A DNA stretch of 64,000 nt from an uncultured Verrucomicrobia subdivision 3 bacterium (GCA_903872345.1 CAIQKM010000187.1:1-64000); one strand, 5' to 3'. Shown: positions 28,061 to 37,366, counted from the first letter of the stretch. The notes: a model not told the origin generated them from the letters alone. Made by a program: numbers and translations.

Positions 28061-28960
28061 ATGAACCCGATTCGCATACATCCTTCCTGTTTTTTGACCG
28101 ATGCCACCGTTGGCCGCCCCGCCGTTCGCCGGGCGTTTACGTTGATTGAACTGCTGGTGGTCATTGCCATCATCGCGATTCTGGCCGCCATGCTGCTGCC
28201 CGCCCTGGCCAAGGCCAAGCTGAAGGCGACCGAGGCCACCTGCCTGAGCAATCAAAAGCAGATGGGTCTGGCCCTGGCCATGTACACCACGGACAACACC
28301 GAGAAGCTGATCGCCGCCACCGCGCCGAACGGATTCAAGAACGCGGGCGGTTACTGGTTTCTGGACAACGGCGCCCCGGGCACCTGGAACAACCAGGCGG
28401 TGGCCCTCGCCGATGTGCAGGCCAATTTGAACACCAACAATCTGCTGCATCAATACGCGCCGAACCCCGGCGTCAATCATTGTCCCGGCGATGTCCGGTT
28501 CAATCTGCCTCTGGGCAGCGGCAATAGCGTGGACTGGGCGTATGACAGTTATGCGGTGACGGAAAACGTGACCGGCAGCGGCACCAGCGCCTCGTATTCC
28601 AAGATTTCCGACATCCGGCGTTCCTCCGATTGCATGGTGTTTGTCGAGCAGGCGGATTCCCGCGGTTACAATGCCGGGAATTTTGAAGGCAGCGTCACCG
28701 TGGGCAGTCCCAGCACATTTGGCTATGTGGATTTGTTTGCCGTCTATCACGGCAATGTGAACACGTTCAATTTTGCCGACGGCCATGCGGAACCGAAGAA
28801 ATGGTCCGATAACGGGATTATCAGCGCCGGCAAGCTGGCCAACCAGGCCAATACGGTGGCGTATGAATATCCCGGGCTGCCGGCGAATTGCCAGCCCAGC
28901 CAGTCGAGTGCCGATACGGCCTACCTGACCCAGCACTGGCTCTGCCCGGCCAATCCGTGA
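28061..28960 (+). CDS. prepilin-type cleavage/methylation domain protein (H-X9-DG type)
   Basis: A 299-residue type II secretion-like pseudopilin. After a 26-residue basic leader comes the prepilin peptidase site and hydrophobic helix ([20 protein letters not shown]), then [10 protein letters not shown] and a globular domain. Near the C-terminus is the pattern [18 protein letters not shown], the H-X9-DG signature typical of the large family of these proteins in Planctomycetes and Verrucomicrobia. The function of the family is unknown; membership in the envelope or an extracellular fibre is inferred from the leader. It has its own palindromic operator. Confidence 0.92.
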   Translation: MNPIRIHPSCFLTDATVGRPAVRRAFTLIELLVVIAIIAILAAMLLPALAKAKLKATEATCLSNQKQMGLALAMYTTDNTEKLIAATAPNGFKNAGGYWFLDNGAPGTWNNQAVALADVQANLNTNNLLHQYAPNPGVNHCPGDVRFNLPLGSGNSVDWAYDSYAVTENVTGSGTSASYSKISDIRRSSDCMVFVEQADSRGYNAGNFEGSVTVGSPSTFGYVDLFAVYHGNVNTFNFADGHAEPKKWSDNGIISAGKLANQANTVAYEYPGLPANCQPSQSSADTAYLTQHWLCPANP

Positions 28961-29011
28961 CGGCTCCGGGCCGGCCGGGATGGTTGACCGGTGAAACCGG
29001 TTTTTCAGTCC

Positions 29012-29027
29012 TAGAACGAATGTTCAA
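29012..29027. promoter_or_regulatory. palindromic operator, site 4
   Basis: TAGAACGAATGTTCAA keeps both GAAC and GTTC arms with a changed spacer. It lies upstream of the giant beta-strand repeat gene, 296 bp before the start I chose. Bases 29028-29323 contain an open frame without family features and probably form a long 5' untranslated leader. Confidence 0.55.
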
Positions 29028-29323
29028 TGGTTTCCGTCCAAGCATGTGATACGGTAGCTCCAACCCAATCAATCCATCAGGCAACTCCCTAAAACATGAG
29101 TTTAACTGCTCATAACGCGGACGTTTTTACTCCCCCCGAAAGCGGCGGGTTATGCCGTAAAGTCGAACCGCTGCCGGGCCGGATCAGCTTTAAGCGGATC
29201 GCCCGCCGGCCGGTGGCGGGTTCAAATCCAAACCGAATTTTGTCCAGTCCGGGCTCAATGAGCCGCTTTTTTGTCAAACCACCAACCATTATGCAACCAA
29301 CCCAGTCAACTCCGGATCGCCCT

Positions 29324-32300
29324 ATGAAAACCCGTTTCCTGACCTGTCTCAGCCCGCACTTCCGGCGCGGTTTGCTGCTGTCGGCCGCCTGTGGCGTGCT
29401 GGCCGTGCCCGCCGCCTGGGCCGCGAATTATTACGCCGACTTTAATGGCGCCACGGCGGGCTTCGGCACGCCCGTGAGCGGCGATACCGACGCCTCGCTC
29501 ATCTGGAGCACCAGCGCCGCCGGCACCGTCGCCCCCGCCGCCTTTCCCAACAGCGGCAGCGCGTATTTCACCTATGGCGCCGCGCCGGGAGACACGACCT
29601 TGCAGGGGACGTTCTCCGTCGGCCTGGCCTCGGGCAATTCCTTCGGCGGCATCACCGTCAACAGTACCGGATTGAATATTACCATGAACGGCAGCGGCAA
29701 CGAGCACGGGGCCAGCGTCCCGTGGTACATCAACGCGGGCTCCACCCTGACCATGTCCAGCACCCGGCAGGCGCCGGGCGGCCTTAATTTCAACAAGACG
29801 GTCGTCACCCTGATCGGGGGCGGCACGTTCAACTTTGGCACCGCCGTCGGCGGCAATGATGGTACCGCCGGTTCCGGTTTCCTTCAGAACATGACCAACG
29901 GCACGGTCAATATCTATGAAACCAACCTGACCGTCGGTTACATCTCCACCTACGCCGGCAATTACACGCTCACCAACGGCACGCTGAATTTTGCCTCCGC
30001 CCAGTCGGCCGGCACCTTCAGCGGGTTTCTTTCCGCCAACTCCAGCGTGTTCGCCATCAATGGCGGCACGGTGGACAACACCAGCGGTTCCCCGCTGTCC
30101 CTCGCCATGGGCTCGGGCACGATCAGCCTCGGCGGCAATTTCATCTTCACCGGCAGCAGCAGCCTGGATTTTGGCGCCGCCCCGGTCGCCTTGACCGGCA
30201 ACCGGACTGTGACGGTCGCGGCCAATGTGTTGAGCACGGAAGGCGTCATCAGCGGCAGCGGTTTTGGTCTGACCAAGGTGGGCAACGGCACGTTGCTGCT
30301 GGGCGGCGTGAGCACCTACACGGGTAACACCATCGTCACCGCCGGTACGCTGGCGCTGACCAATTCGGCAAGTTTGAACGGCAGTTCCCTGATCGCCGTC
30401 AGCGGTTCCACCTTTGATATTTCCGGCCTGACCGCCCCGGCTTTGAACAACACCGCCGTGGCATTCACCAATACCACGTTGAACTTCGCCGTGCCGCTCA
30501 TGGCCACCACCAACATCGTCACCGCCACTTTGAACCTCGGTGGCGCCACCAACGTGATGAACATCGTGTCGCTGCCGCTGGTCACCAGCTATCCTCTGCG
30601 GGCGCACCTCATCAAGTACACCACGCTGAACGGCGCTTTCAATATCGGTCTGGGCGCCATTCCGGCGGCGAGTCCGGCCTATGCCGCCTACCTGACCAAC
30701 GTCAATGGTTTTGTTGACCTGGTTCTCACGGGCGGCCCGGCTCCCGTGCGCCAGTTGGTCTGGACCGGCGCCGATCCGAGCAATCCCACCTATTGGGATC
30801 TCGTCAATTCGATGAACTGGCTCGACACCGGCAATGGCAACATCGCCGCCAATTTCAACCAGCTCGATCTGGTGACGTTCAATGACAGCGCCACCGGTCC
30901 GACCACGGTCAATGTGACCACTGCGGTGACGCCTGGTGCCATGACGGTGAGCAACAATGCGGCCACCTACACGTTCACCGGCGGCGGTTCGATTGCCGGT
31001 GCCATTGGCATCACCAAGCAGGGGCCTGGTACGATGATTTTGGATACCTACAACACCTACAGCGGTGGCACGATCATCAATGCGGGTACCGTGCAGGTGG
31101 GCAATAATGATGGCGGCGGCACGCTCGGCACCGGTCCGGTCACGGTTAACGGTTCGCTGGTATTTGACTACAGCGGCAGTTCGCCGCTGGTGAACGCCCT
31201 GGCCGGCAGCGGTTCGCTGACGCAGGAAGGCGGGGATACTTTGCAGATTGCCGGAACCAACACGTTCAATGGCACGGTGCTGGTGACCAGCAATGCCGTG
31301 AGCCTGAATGGCAGCACATTGCAACTGGGCAGCTCGGCCGCCCTGGCCGCCGGCACGGCCATGACCGTCACCCCGGGTTCGCGCCTGGATCTGAACGGCT
31401 TCACCGCCCCCGGTACGGTGACGGTGGCCGGCAGCGGCAATGGCGGTTACGGGGCGGTGGACAATACCAGCGGCACCATCCCGACCGGCAACATCGGGCT
31501 GACCAATCTGACCTTTACCGGCAACACCACCCTGGGCACGGCGGGCAACCGCTGGGATTTGCGCTCGCCCGGCGGTACCACCGGCAATCCGGCCACCGCC
31601 AGCCTGAGCACCGGCGGTCATGCTTACAACCTCATCAAGACCGGCACCGGCGGCACCACCGGCGGCTTCTTCGGTCTGGCCAGCGTCACAGTGGATCCCA
31701 TGCTGGCGAACATTGACGTGCAGCAGGGCACCTTTGATTTCGAAGGCAACTCGACCGGTTTGGGCAACCCGACCAACACGTTGACGGTGGAGGCGGGCGC
31801 CACGTTTGAAATCTATGCGGCCACGAATCAGATCAACAAGGTCATCGTGGTGGCCGACGGTGCCACGCTGTACAATGCCAGCGGCGCCAATACCATCATT
31901 GGTCCGGTGGTGGTCACCAACGTGGACAGCTCCGCGACGCCGAACTGCGTGTTCAACATCGGCGGCACTTCGCTGCTGATTGGCGGGCCGCTGTCCGGCA
32001 ATGGCATTCTGGACATGGCCACCGGCACCCACACGCTGACCCTTACGGGGAACAGCGCCGGTTTTGCCGGCGGCGTCACGGTCGGCACCGGCACCCTGAT
32101 CCAGAGCAATGTTTTGAATGTCCCGCTTGGCGTGGGGGTGAATAATGGCAAATACACTCTCGACGGCATGTTGACGGGCGGCGGCATTACCAACCAGACT
32201 TACGGCATTGTGGCCGGTTTTGGCACGAACAGCGGCACGCTGGATGCGGCCGGCCTCGTGTTCCCGGGGGATACCAATGTGGTGGGCACGCTGACGGTCG

Positions 32301-34633
32301 GCGGACTGGTGATTGAGAGTTCGGCCCAGTTGTACTTCGATCTGGGCACCACCAACACGCCCGGCGGCGGCATCAACGACCTGATTACCGTGAATGGCGA
32401 TCTCACCCTGAACGGCGGCGCGATCTATCCAAACCCGAAGGGGCTGTTGCAGACGGCCACCGGTTCCTACCGGCTGATCAATTACACGGGTGTGCTGACG
32501 GTGAATTCGCTGCCTTACGTGAACAATACCGGCGCCTACACCTTTACCCTGGATACCAGCGTCCCGAATCAGGTGAACCTGGTGGTCAGCGGCGGTCCGC
32601 CGGTCTGGAACGGCGGCAGCTTGGCCGACAGCAACTGGAACGATGCGGCCAACTGGGGGGGCACGCTCATTTCGGCCGGCAACACCCTTTACTTTGCCGG
32701 CAACGCCCGGGTGACCAATACGAACGACACTTCGGCGGGCAATAACTATGCCGAACTGGATTTTAACGCCGGCGCCGGCGCGTTTACGCTGAACGGCAAC
32801 TGGGTGACCCTGAACGGCAACATTCAGAACTATTCCAGCAGCTTCCAGACCGTTAATCTGCCCATCGCCTACGCGGCGAATCCGGTGATCAATGCCGGCA
32901 CGGCGGGCCTGGTGCTGACCGGCGGTCTGACCAACAGCGGCGGGGTGAACTACACGATCCACCTGCAGGGCACCAACGGCACCCTGGCGGAAAGCCTGCA
33001 ATCGCCCGCGCCCGGCAATGTGGCGCTGGTGGTGGACAACTCCGGCGGCACCAATTCCTGGGCGCTGAACGGCAATAACAGTTCCTCGCTGACCAACCTC
33101 ACGGTGGCCGCCGGGTCCCTGAGCTTCGGCACCGGCACGGATGCGCCGCTGCTGGCGGTGACCAATATCACCACCGTTTCCGCCATGATCGTCGGCAATG
33201 CCGCGAACGGCACGGGCGTGTTCAACCTGAACAGCGGCACGCTGATCGCCAATTGCACCAACGAAGATGCCATTGACGTCGGCAACGCCACGAATGGCAG
33301 CGGCGTATTCAATGTGAACGGCGGCTCGCTGACGGTGAGCGGCAAGTACTTCATCATCGGCGGGTTTAATGGCACCGGGGTTTACAACCAGACGGGCGGC
33401 TCGGTCACGGCCGTACTGACGGACCTGATCCTGGGCAATGCCATCAATACCTCCACCGGCTTGGTGAACATTGCCGGCGGCACGTTTGACGGCACCGCCG
33501 CCGGGTTTGATGTCGCCTTCCGCGGCGCGGGCACGATGAACCTCTCGGGTACCGGCCTGCTGAAGATTGGCACCATGAACATGACCCGCAACTCGTCGGA
33601 TTCCGCCAACGCCACCGCGGTGTTCAATTTGAACGGCGGCACGCTCCAGATGACCGGCGAGGCCTTCGGTAACGCCGCCACCGGCCAGACCGGGGCGATC
33701 AACTTTAACGGCGGCCTCCTGCAGGCTCGCACGAATTCGACCACCTTTATCACGGTGCCGGCCGCGCCGAGTGTGTTGACCACCACGGTCAAGGCCGGCG
33801 GGGCGCGGATTGATGACGGCGGGTTTGCCATCACCATCACCACCCCGCTGGTACACGACGCCACCTTGGGCGCCACGCCGGACGGCGGGTTGTTCAAGCA
33901 GGGGGCCGGTACGCTGACCTTGAGCGGAGCCAATACTTATACGGGCAACACCACGATCAGCAACGGCACGCTGGCCATCAATGGTTCGCTCGGCGTCACC
34001 GCCGTGACCGTCGCCAGCGGCGGCACGCTGGCCGGCACGGGCAGTGTGGGCAGCAATGTGCTGGTCAAGGCTGGCGGCGCGATTGCCCCGGCGGGTCTCG
34101 GGGTGGTCGGCACCCTGACGGTCGCCAGCAATGTCACCTTGCAGGGCACTGCGACCTTGGATATTAACGCCGCGACACCGGCGAATGACCTGCTCAACGT
34201 CGGCGGCACGCTCACCTATGGCGGAACGCTCATGGTCACCAACCTCGCGGGCACGCCGGCGGCGGGCAACAGCTACAAGCTGTTCAATGCCGCCAGCTAC
34301 ACCGGATCGTTTGGCGCCACCAACCTCCCGGCGCTTGGCACCGGCCTCGGCTGGACCTGGAACCCGGCCAGCGGCACGATCGCCGTGGTGCAGACGGTCA
34401 ACCTCACGCCCACGAACTTGGTCTCGGTGCTGTACGGCAACCAGCTCACCCTGAGCTGGCCGGCGGATCACACGGGCTGGCGGTTGCTGGCCCAGACCAA
34501 TTCCCTCAGCACCGGTCTGGTAAACAACACCAACGCCTGGTTCACCGTGGGCGGTTCGACGGCCACCAACAGCGTGAACATCATTCTGGATCCCGCCCAG
34601 GGCACGGTGTTCTATCGCATGGTCTATCCGTAA
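29324..34633 (+). CDS. giant autotransporter-associated beta-strand repeat protein
   Basis: A 1769-residue secreted protein. The ATG at 29324 gives a good signal peptide (basic start, then RRGLLLSAACGVLAVPAAWA). The body is a long array of right-handed beta-helix repeats of the autotransporter-associated kind, such as LTKVGNGTLLLGGVSTYTGN, ITKQGPGTMILDTYNTYSGG and FKQGAGTLTLSGANTYTGN. The last 70 residues are a distinct domain with LTLSWPADHTGWRLLAQTN, ending FYRMVYP, a C-terminus common in Verrucomicrobia. There is no outer-membrane barrel and no PEP-CTERM signal. Likely a surface or extracellular protein; its partner is unknown. ATGs at 29096 and 29291 are alternative starts. Low lysine and high Gly/Thr/Asn set it apart from its neighbours. 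Confidence 0.92.
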   Translation: MKTRFLTCLSPHFRRGLLLSAACGVLAVPAAWAANYYADFNGATAGFGTPVSGDTDASLIWSTSAAGTVAPAAFPNSGSAYFTYGAAPGDTTLQGTFSVGLASGNSFGGITVNSTGLNITMNGSGNEHGASVPWYINAGSTLTMSSTRQAPGGLNFNKTVVTLIGGGTFNFGTAVGGNDGTAGSGFLQNMTNGTVNIYETNLTVGYISTYAGNYTLTNGTLNFASAQSAGTFSGFLSANSSVFAINGGTVDNTSGSPLSLAMGSGTISLGGNFIFTGSSSLDFGAAPVALTGNRTVTVAANVLSTEGVISGSGFGLTKVGNGTLLLGGVSTYTGNTIVTAGTLALTNSASLNGSSLIAVSGSTFDISGLTAPALNNTAVAFTNTTLNFAVPLMATTNIVTATLNLGGATNVMNIVSLPLVTSYPLRAHLIKYTTLNGAFNIGLGAIPAASPAYAAYLTNVNGFVDLVLTGGPAPVRQLVWTGADPSNPTYWDLVNSMNWLDTGNGNIAANFNQLDLVTFNDSATGPTTVNVTTAVTPGAMTVSNNAATYTFTGGGSIAGAIGITKQGPGTMILDTYNTYSGGTIINAGTVQVGNNDGGGTLGTGPVTVNGSLVFDYSGSSPLVNALAGSGSLTQEGGDTLQIAGTNTFNGTVLVTSNAVSLNGSTLQLGSSAALAAGTAMTVTPGSRLDLNGFTAPGTVTVAGSGNGGYGAVDNTSGTIPTGNIGLTNLTFTGNTTLGTAGNRWDLRSPGGTTGNPATASLSTGGHAYNLIKTGTGGTTGGFFGLASVTVDPMLANIDVQQGTFDFEGNSTGLGNPTNTLTVEAGATFEIYAATNQINKVIVVADGATLYNASGANTIIGPVVVTNVDSSATPNCVFNIGGTSLLIGGPLSGNGILDMATGTHTLTLTGNSAGFAGGVTVGTGTLIQSNVLNVPLGVGVNNGKYTLDGMLTGGGITNQTYGIVAGFGTNSGTLDAAGLVFPGDTNVVGTLTVGGLVIESSAQLYFDLGTTNTPGGGINDLITVNGDLTLNGGAIYPNPKGLLQTATGSYRLINYTGVLTVNSLPYVNNTGAYTFTLDTSVPNQVNLVVSGGPPVWNGGSLADSNWNDAANWGGTLISAGNTLYFAGNARVTNTNDTSAGNNYAELDFNAGAGAFTLNGNWVTLNGNIQNYSSSFQTVNLPIAYAANPVINAGTAGLVLTGGLTNSGGVNYTIHLQGTNGTLAESLQSPAPGNVALVVDNSGGTNSWALNGNNSSSLTNLTVAAGSLSFGTGTDAPLLAVTNITTVSAMIVGNAANGTGVFNLNSGTLIANCTNEDAIDVGNATNGSGVFNVNGGSLTVSGKYFIIGGFNGTGVYNQTGGSVTAVLTDLILGNAINTSTGLVNIAGGTFDGTAAGFDVAFRGAGTMNLSGTGLLKIGTMNMTRNSSDSANATAVFNLNGGTLQMTGEAFGNAATGQTGAINFNGGLLQARTNSTTFITVPAAPSVLTTTVKAGGARIDDGGFAITITTPLVHDATLGATPDGGLFKQGAGTLTLSGANTYTGNTTISNGTLAINGSLGVTAVTVASGGTLAGTGSVGSNVLVKAGGAIAPAGLGVVGTLTVASNVTLQGTATLDINAATPANDLLNVGGTLTYGGTLMVTNLAGTPAAGNSYKLFNAASYTGSFGATNLPALGTGLGWTWNPASGTIAVVQTVNLTPTNLVSVLYGNQLTLSWPADHTGWRLLAQTNSLSTGLVNNTNAWFTVGGSTATNSVNIILDPAQGTVFYRMVYP

Positions 34634-34683
34634 GGTCATCCCGGGGCAACCCGGAGACACGTTGCACCAAAGGAATAATGGGG

Positions 34684-34727
34684 TTTGGCCGCCGGGCTCG
34701 CAGAGGGTCCGGCGGCCAAATGTTTTT
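34684..34727 (+). terminator. strong rho-independent terminator after the repeat protein
   Basis: TTTGGCCGCCGG (34684-34695) and CCGGCGGCCAAA (34709-34720) form a perfect 12-bp stem, followed by TGTTTTT. It lies about 50 bp after the stop codon. Confidence 0.85.
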
Positions 34728-34741
34728 GGGACCGGGTGGTT

Positions 34742-34978
34742 GATGCTTGATATAGCTTGATTTTCACGGATTAAAAGGGAATTTAACCAATTCTGAAGGC
34801 TGAATGCTAAAGGCTAAAGTTTCCTGATCCTGCGAAGAGGGGTGAATTTGGACGAGGAATTTTAACCGCAGATGGGGGGCGGGTTTGGTGATGGCTGCGC
34901 CCGGGGACTGGCGCGCTCTGGAAATTTGCCGCTTGCCGTGATGAGGCTTGATAAGCCTTGATTTGCTTTGATTGCCGG
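34742..34978. repeat. degenerate CTTGAT repeats in a gene-free stretch
   Basis: The stretch between 34728 and 35270 holds no gene that I can support. It contains several copies of (G)CTTGAT spaced about ten bases apart, for example TGCTTGATATAGCTTGAT near 34743 and GGCTTGATAAGCCTTGAT near 34945, plus a degenerate REP-like hairpin near 34895-34923. The same combination of repeats recurs at 60421-60795. Confidence 0.5.
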
Positions 34979-35270
34979 GGAAACAGCCAGCACCCAACAC
35001 CGAACGCCCAACCCCAATGACCTACCACCCTGCGCGGGGCGGGATGCGGGATGGGGCAATAAAAGAGTATGCCGGACGTACCCGCCAAGAGGTGGCGGGT
35101 CAGCCGGGCGCAAGTTTGGCCGGGCCGGTAAGTTTATTTAAAACAACCCGGCTTTGTTTCTGGCATGCGACCGGGCGGGGAACCGGACAGTTTACCGGCA
35201 GGACGTCTGCTGAGTGTGCGCGCGAGGGGAGCGTTGAAACGCCACTGCTGTCAAGCAAACAAGTCAAATC

Positions 35271-35338
35271 TGTCGTGTGGTTTTCAAAAGTGGAATTTTG
35301 TTCGCACACAAAATTCCACTTTTGAAAACCACACGACA
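35271..35338. repeat. perfect 31-bp inverted repeat with 6-base loop
   Basis: The arm 35271-35301 (beginning TGTCGTGTGGTTTTC) is the exact reverse complement of 35308-35338; the loop is TCGCAC. The arms are AT-richer than their surroundings. No T-tract follows and no gene overlaps it. It lies about 50 bp upstream of the candidate structured RNA. Confidence 0.9.
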
Positions 35339-35387
35339 TTTCCGAATTTTCCTGTTGCCAAAAGTTCCGGATTTTGATTAAATGTCC

Positions 35388-35465
35388 CTGCATTAAGAGT
35401 GACTGGCAGAGCCCAGTCCGGCAACCGAGCGCAAGTCACGGTGCCAGGAGCCAGGAAGGACTTTC
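35388..35465 (+). ncRNA. candidate structured leader RNA, SAM-clan-like core
   Basis: The segment contains a hairpin GACTGG..CCAGTC, then CGGCAACCG, a loop, CGGTGCCAGGAGCC. The order hairpin, GGCAACC, short hairpin ACCG..CGGT, GGTGCCA resembles the conserved core of the SAM-I/SAM-IV riboswitch clan. It is followed by a small hairpin (CGGGAC..GTTCCG, 35478-35494) and an intrinsic terminator at 35511-35541, the layout expected of a transcription-attenuating riboswitch. The next gene is a small zinc-ribbon protein, not a methionine gene, which weakens the SAM assignment. An alternative pairing (GTGAC with GTCAC, CTGGCA with TGCCAG) is possible. The call rests on motif resemblance only. Confidence 0.4.
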
Positions 35466-35510
35466 TGGTTCGATGTGCGGGACTTTATGTTCCGACAACA
35501 CTAAAATTTA

Positions 35511-35541
35511 AACCGCTCTGACGCCAGTCGGGCGGTTTTTT
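35511..35541 (+). terminator. intrinsic terminator after the candidate leader RNA
   Basis: AACCGC and GCGGTT form the outer stem, with an inner GAC-GCCA-GTC stem, followed by TTTTTT. It lies between the candidate RNA and the zinc-ribbon gene, where it could be the expression platform. Confidence 0.75.
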
Positions 35542-35578
35542 ATTTACAGGCCGGCCGAATGGCCGGCTTTTGCGCGCG

Positions 35579-35755
35579 ATGGAATCTGATCAACCAGCCA
35601 AAGATGAATGCCCGGTGCCGCCGCCGGGTCAGGGTGAGCATTGGCGCTACTGTCTGCAGTGCGGCCATGAATTGATCAATGAACGGTGCAAACTTCGCTG
35701 CCCCCGTTGCCACTATTTCATGAGCTGTTCCGACTTTGATCATCTGCAAAGTTGA
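35579..35755 (+). CDS. small zinc-ribbon protein
   Basis: A 58-residue protein with two CxxC knuckles: YCLQCGHELIN and LRCPRCHYFMSC, the classic zinc-ribbon arrangement. No other domain is visible. The ATG at 35579 was chosen over an in-frame TTG nine bases earlier. It is the first gene after the candidate leader RNA and its terminator, and lies 84 bp before the HIT gene. A nucleic-acid or protein-binding role is possible; the function is unknown. Confidence 0.7.
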   Translation: MESDQPAKDECPVPPPGQGEHWRYCLQCGHELINERCKLRCPRCHYFMSCSDFDHLQS

Positions 35756-35839
35756 GATGCGGCGGCAATGGCAAATGTCCGGCGGCGTGCCGGTTGGAAT
35801 TGTGCTCGTCACGAGCGGATTTGCCGCTAGCCTTTGCCC

Positions 35840-36220
35840 ATGAATGCAACCGAATGCCCGTTCTGCAACCTGCCGGAAGAACACGTTCTGGCGCGTACGG
35901 ATATGGCGGTTGCCTTTTACGACCGGTTTCCGGTTTCCCCCGGTCATGTGCTGGTCATCCCGGAAGACCATATTGGTTCCCTGCTGGAGCTTCCGGAAAA
36001 GGATTTGACCGAACTCTGGTCGTTGGTGGCGTATGTCCGCAATCTGCTGAAGGAAAAATATCAGCCGGCCGGCTTCAATATTGGGATCAATGAAGGGGTG
36101 GCGGCCGGGCAAACGGTGGCGCACGCGCATATTCACGTTATTCCCCGGTATGAGGGAGATGTGCCGGATCCGCGCGGCGGGATTCGCTGGGTGGTGCCGG
36201 CCAAGGCGAAATATTGGTAA
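35840..36220 (+). CDS. HIT-family hydrolase
   Basis: A 126-residue histidine-triad protein, which hydrolyses nucleotide phosphoramidates, AMP conjugates or dinucleoside polyphosphates. The triad is AHAHIHVIPR (H-x-H-x-H). The N-terminal CPFC (ATECPFCNL) would bind zinc with a downstream His, and the family block FPVSPGHVLVIPEDHI is intact. Length is usual for the family. The ATG at 35840 was preferred over a TTG at 35834. Substrate is not predictable from sequence. Confidence 0.93.
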   Translation: MNATECPFCNLPEEHVLARTDMAVAFYDRFPVSPGHVLVIPEDHIGSLLELPEKDLTELWSLVAYVRNLLKEKYQPAGFNIGINEGVAAGQTVAHAHIHVIPRYEGDVPDPRGGIRWVVPAKAKYW

Positions 36221-36241
36221 ATTCCATTGCCTAAGGGAATG

Positions 36242-36260
36242 AGTGTGCCTATAACACACT
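36242..36260. promoter_or_regulatory. inverted repeat over the CDGSH ribosome-binding region
   Basis: AGTGTG and CACACT are perfect inverted 6-mers separated by seven bases, ending one base before the ATG at 36262. In RNA this hairpin would cover the ribosome-binding region; in DNA it could be an operator. Confidence 0.35.
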
Positions 36261-36261
36261 G

Positions 36262-36501
36262 ATGAGTGAACCCACCATTGCCCAAAAATCACCGTTCGTC
36301 CTGCCGATGAAAGTCGGCTCCTATTATTTCTGCACCTGCGGCCGCTCCAAAGGCCAGCCGTTTTGCGACGGTTCCCACAAGGGCTCGGCCTTTGCGCCGA
36401 AGAAGGTGGATATCACCGAGGACAAGACGGTCGCCTGGTGCGGGTGCAAACATTCCAAAAACGGCGCGTTTTGCGACGGCAGTCACGCCAAGCTGTCATA
36501 A
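36262..36501 (+). CDS. CDGSH iron-sulfur protein with two motifs
   Basis: A 79-residue mitoNEET-like protein. Two complete CDGSH motifs are present: CTCGRSKGQPFCDGSHKG and CGCKHSKNGAFCDGSHAK, each with three Cys and one His to hold a 2Fe-2S cluster. There is no membrane anchor, so it is a soluble tandem CDGSH protein of the bacterial type. Redox sensing or cluster transfer is the usual proposal for the family. A short inverted repeat precedes the start codon. Confidence 0.95.
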   Translation: MSEPTIAQKSPFVLPMKVGSYYFCTCGRSKGQPFCDGSHKGSAFAPKKVDITEDKTVAWCGCKHSKNGAFCDGSHAKLS

Positions 36502-37366
36502 GGCGGGTCTTTGCGGGTGCATTCTGATGCGCCCGGTCTTTGCCGGGCGACGACCGGAGCCTTGCCCGGCATGGGTACAATGATCAGCCTAGCCCGCAGG
36601 TGAACTGATCCGGCAGCATACTTTAGCTGCCGTCATCCACGGGCCATTAACGGACTCCCGGCATTGCGCCTGGAGTCTGATCTGAAAACCGCGCAAAACG
36701 TTTCACTGGTGATCCATGCCCCAGTGGTTCCAGCTTGCGTGCAAGATTTCGTCCAGTACCGGACCAACGACCGTGGCGCGCCGTTGATTTTCAAACAGCT
36801 CGTTATTGTCGGTCGCCGTGATGGTCATGGTGCTGCTTGCGAGTATCTTTGGTTGCACGTTCCCCGCAATCCGTTTTGCTCCGGTCGCTCGATTTGGGAA
36901 CTTTTTCATCAAACTCACCCTCGGCCGGAAGGGGGTATTATGCAAGCCACAATTTTTGTTTTTTGCGGGGCCAGTTCTGGCTGGTGGTTTGGCCAAACCG
37001 GTCGGGGTGGTGGAGCAGGATGCTGCTGGCTACATGGGCGCAGGCTGTGGCATGGTGTCAGGCTGCCGGGCAACGCCAACCTTCGTCGGAGCGCGGCTGT
37101 CCCAGCCGCAATGTATGGCCAGACCAGAAGTCGGCGGTGTTTGTGGGCATAGTGCTGGCGGAACAGCGGGGGGCGTGCGAGGTTCAATCCGGCTCGGCTT
37201 GGCGGCACGCTGCGGCTGAGACAGCCGCGCTCCGCAGCGTATGGTGTCCCATACTGTCATTCGGAATCCGTGTGCGGCATACGCTCTGGCGGCAAAATTA
37301 GTAATCGGATTGTAACTTTGAAAACCGGAGGTTTACCGGTATGCTGGGTTCTTTAACCAAAAAAGT
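36502..37366. other. gene-free stretch with hairpins and a BIME-like element
   Basis: No gene here can be supported. It holds a hairpin near 36528-36546 (CCCGG..CCGGG) that may end the CDGSH transcript, a second hairpin CGGCAGC..GCTGCCG at 36611-36632, and the paired REP element at 37087-37234. A minus-strand open frame at 36703-36996 ends with a protein-like tail (NNELFENQRRATVVGPVLDE) and could be a gene remnant, but it has no start signal or family match that I recognise. Confidence 0.5.
37087..37234. repeat. BIME-like pair of inverted REP hairpins, 148 bp
   Basis: Left end 37087-37110 (CGGAGCGCGGCTGTCCC, then AGCCGCA) and right end 37211-37234 are inverted copies with 23 of 24 matches. 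Each end is CGGAG plus a self-complementary stem GCGGCTG/CAGCCGC. The same end sequence and exactly the same total length recur at 42117-42264, while the interiors differ. Confidence 0.85.

Noticed and set aside
29195-29245. A tRNA T-arm-like string (GGTTCAAATCC)
   Set aside because: The flanking bases do not form the T stem and no acceptor or anticodon arm can be drawn.
29306-34660. A minus-strand open frame of 1784 codons opposite the beta-strand repeat gene
   Set aside because: It mirrors the codon structure of the Gly/Thr/Asn-rich sense gene, has low-complexity composition and no domain; it is a by-product of GC-rich repetitive coding.
35395-35465. Cobalamin, c-di-GMP (GEMM) or ZTP riboswitch as the identity of the leader RNA
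   Set aside because: Single blocks resemble these classes, but the required second halves and spacing are missing; the SAM clan fits better.
36703-36996. A possible small protein with a plausible C-terminus
   Set aside because: No recognisable family, start signal or neighbour; noted only as a possible remnant.
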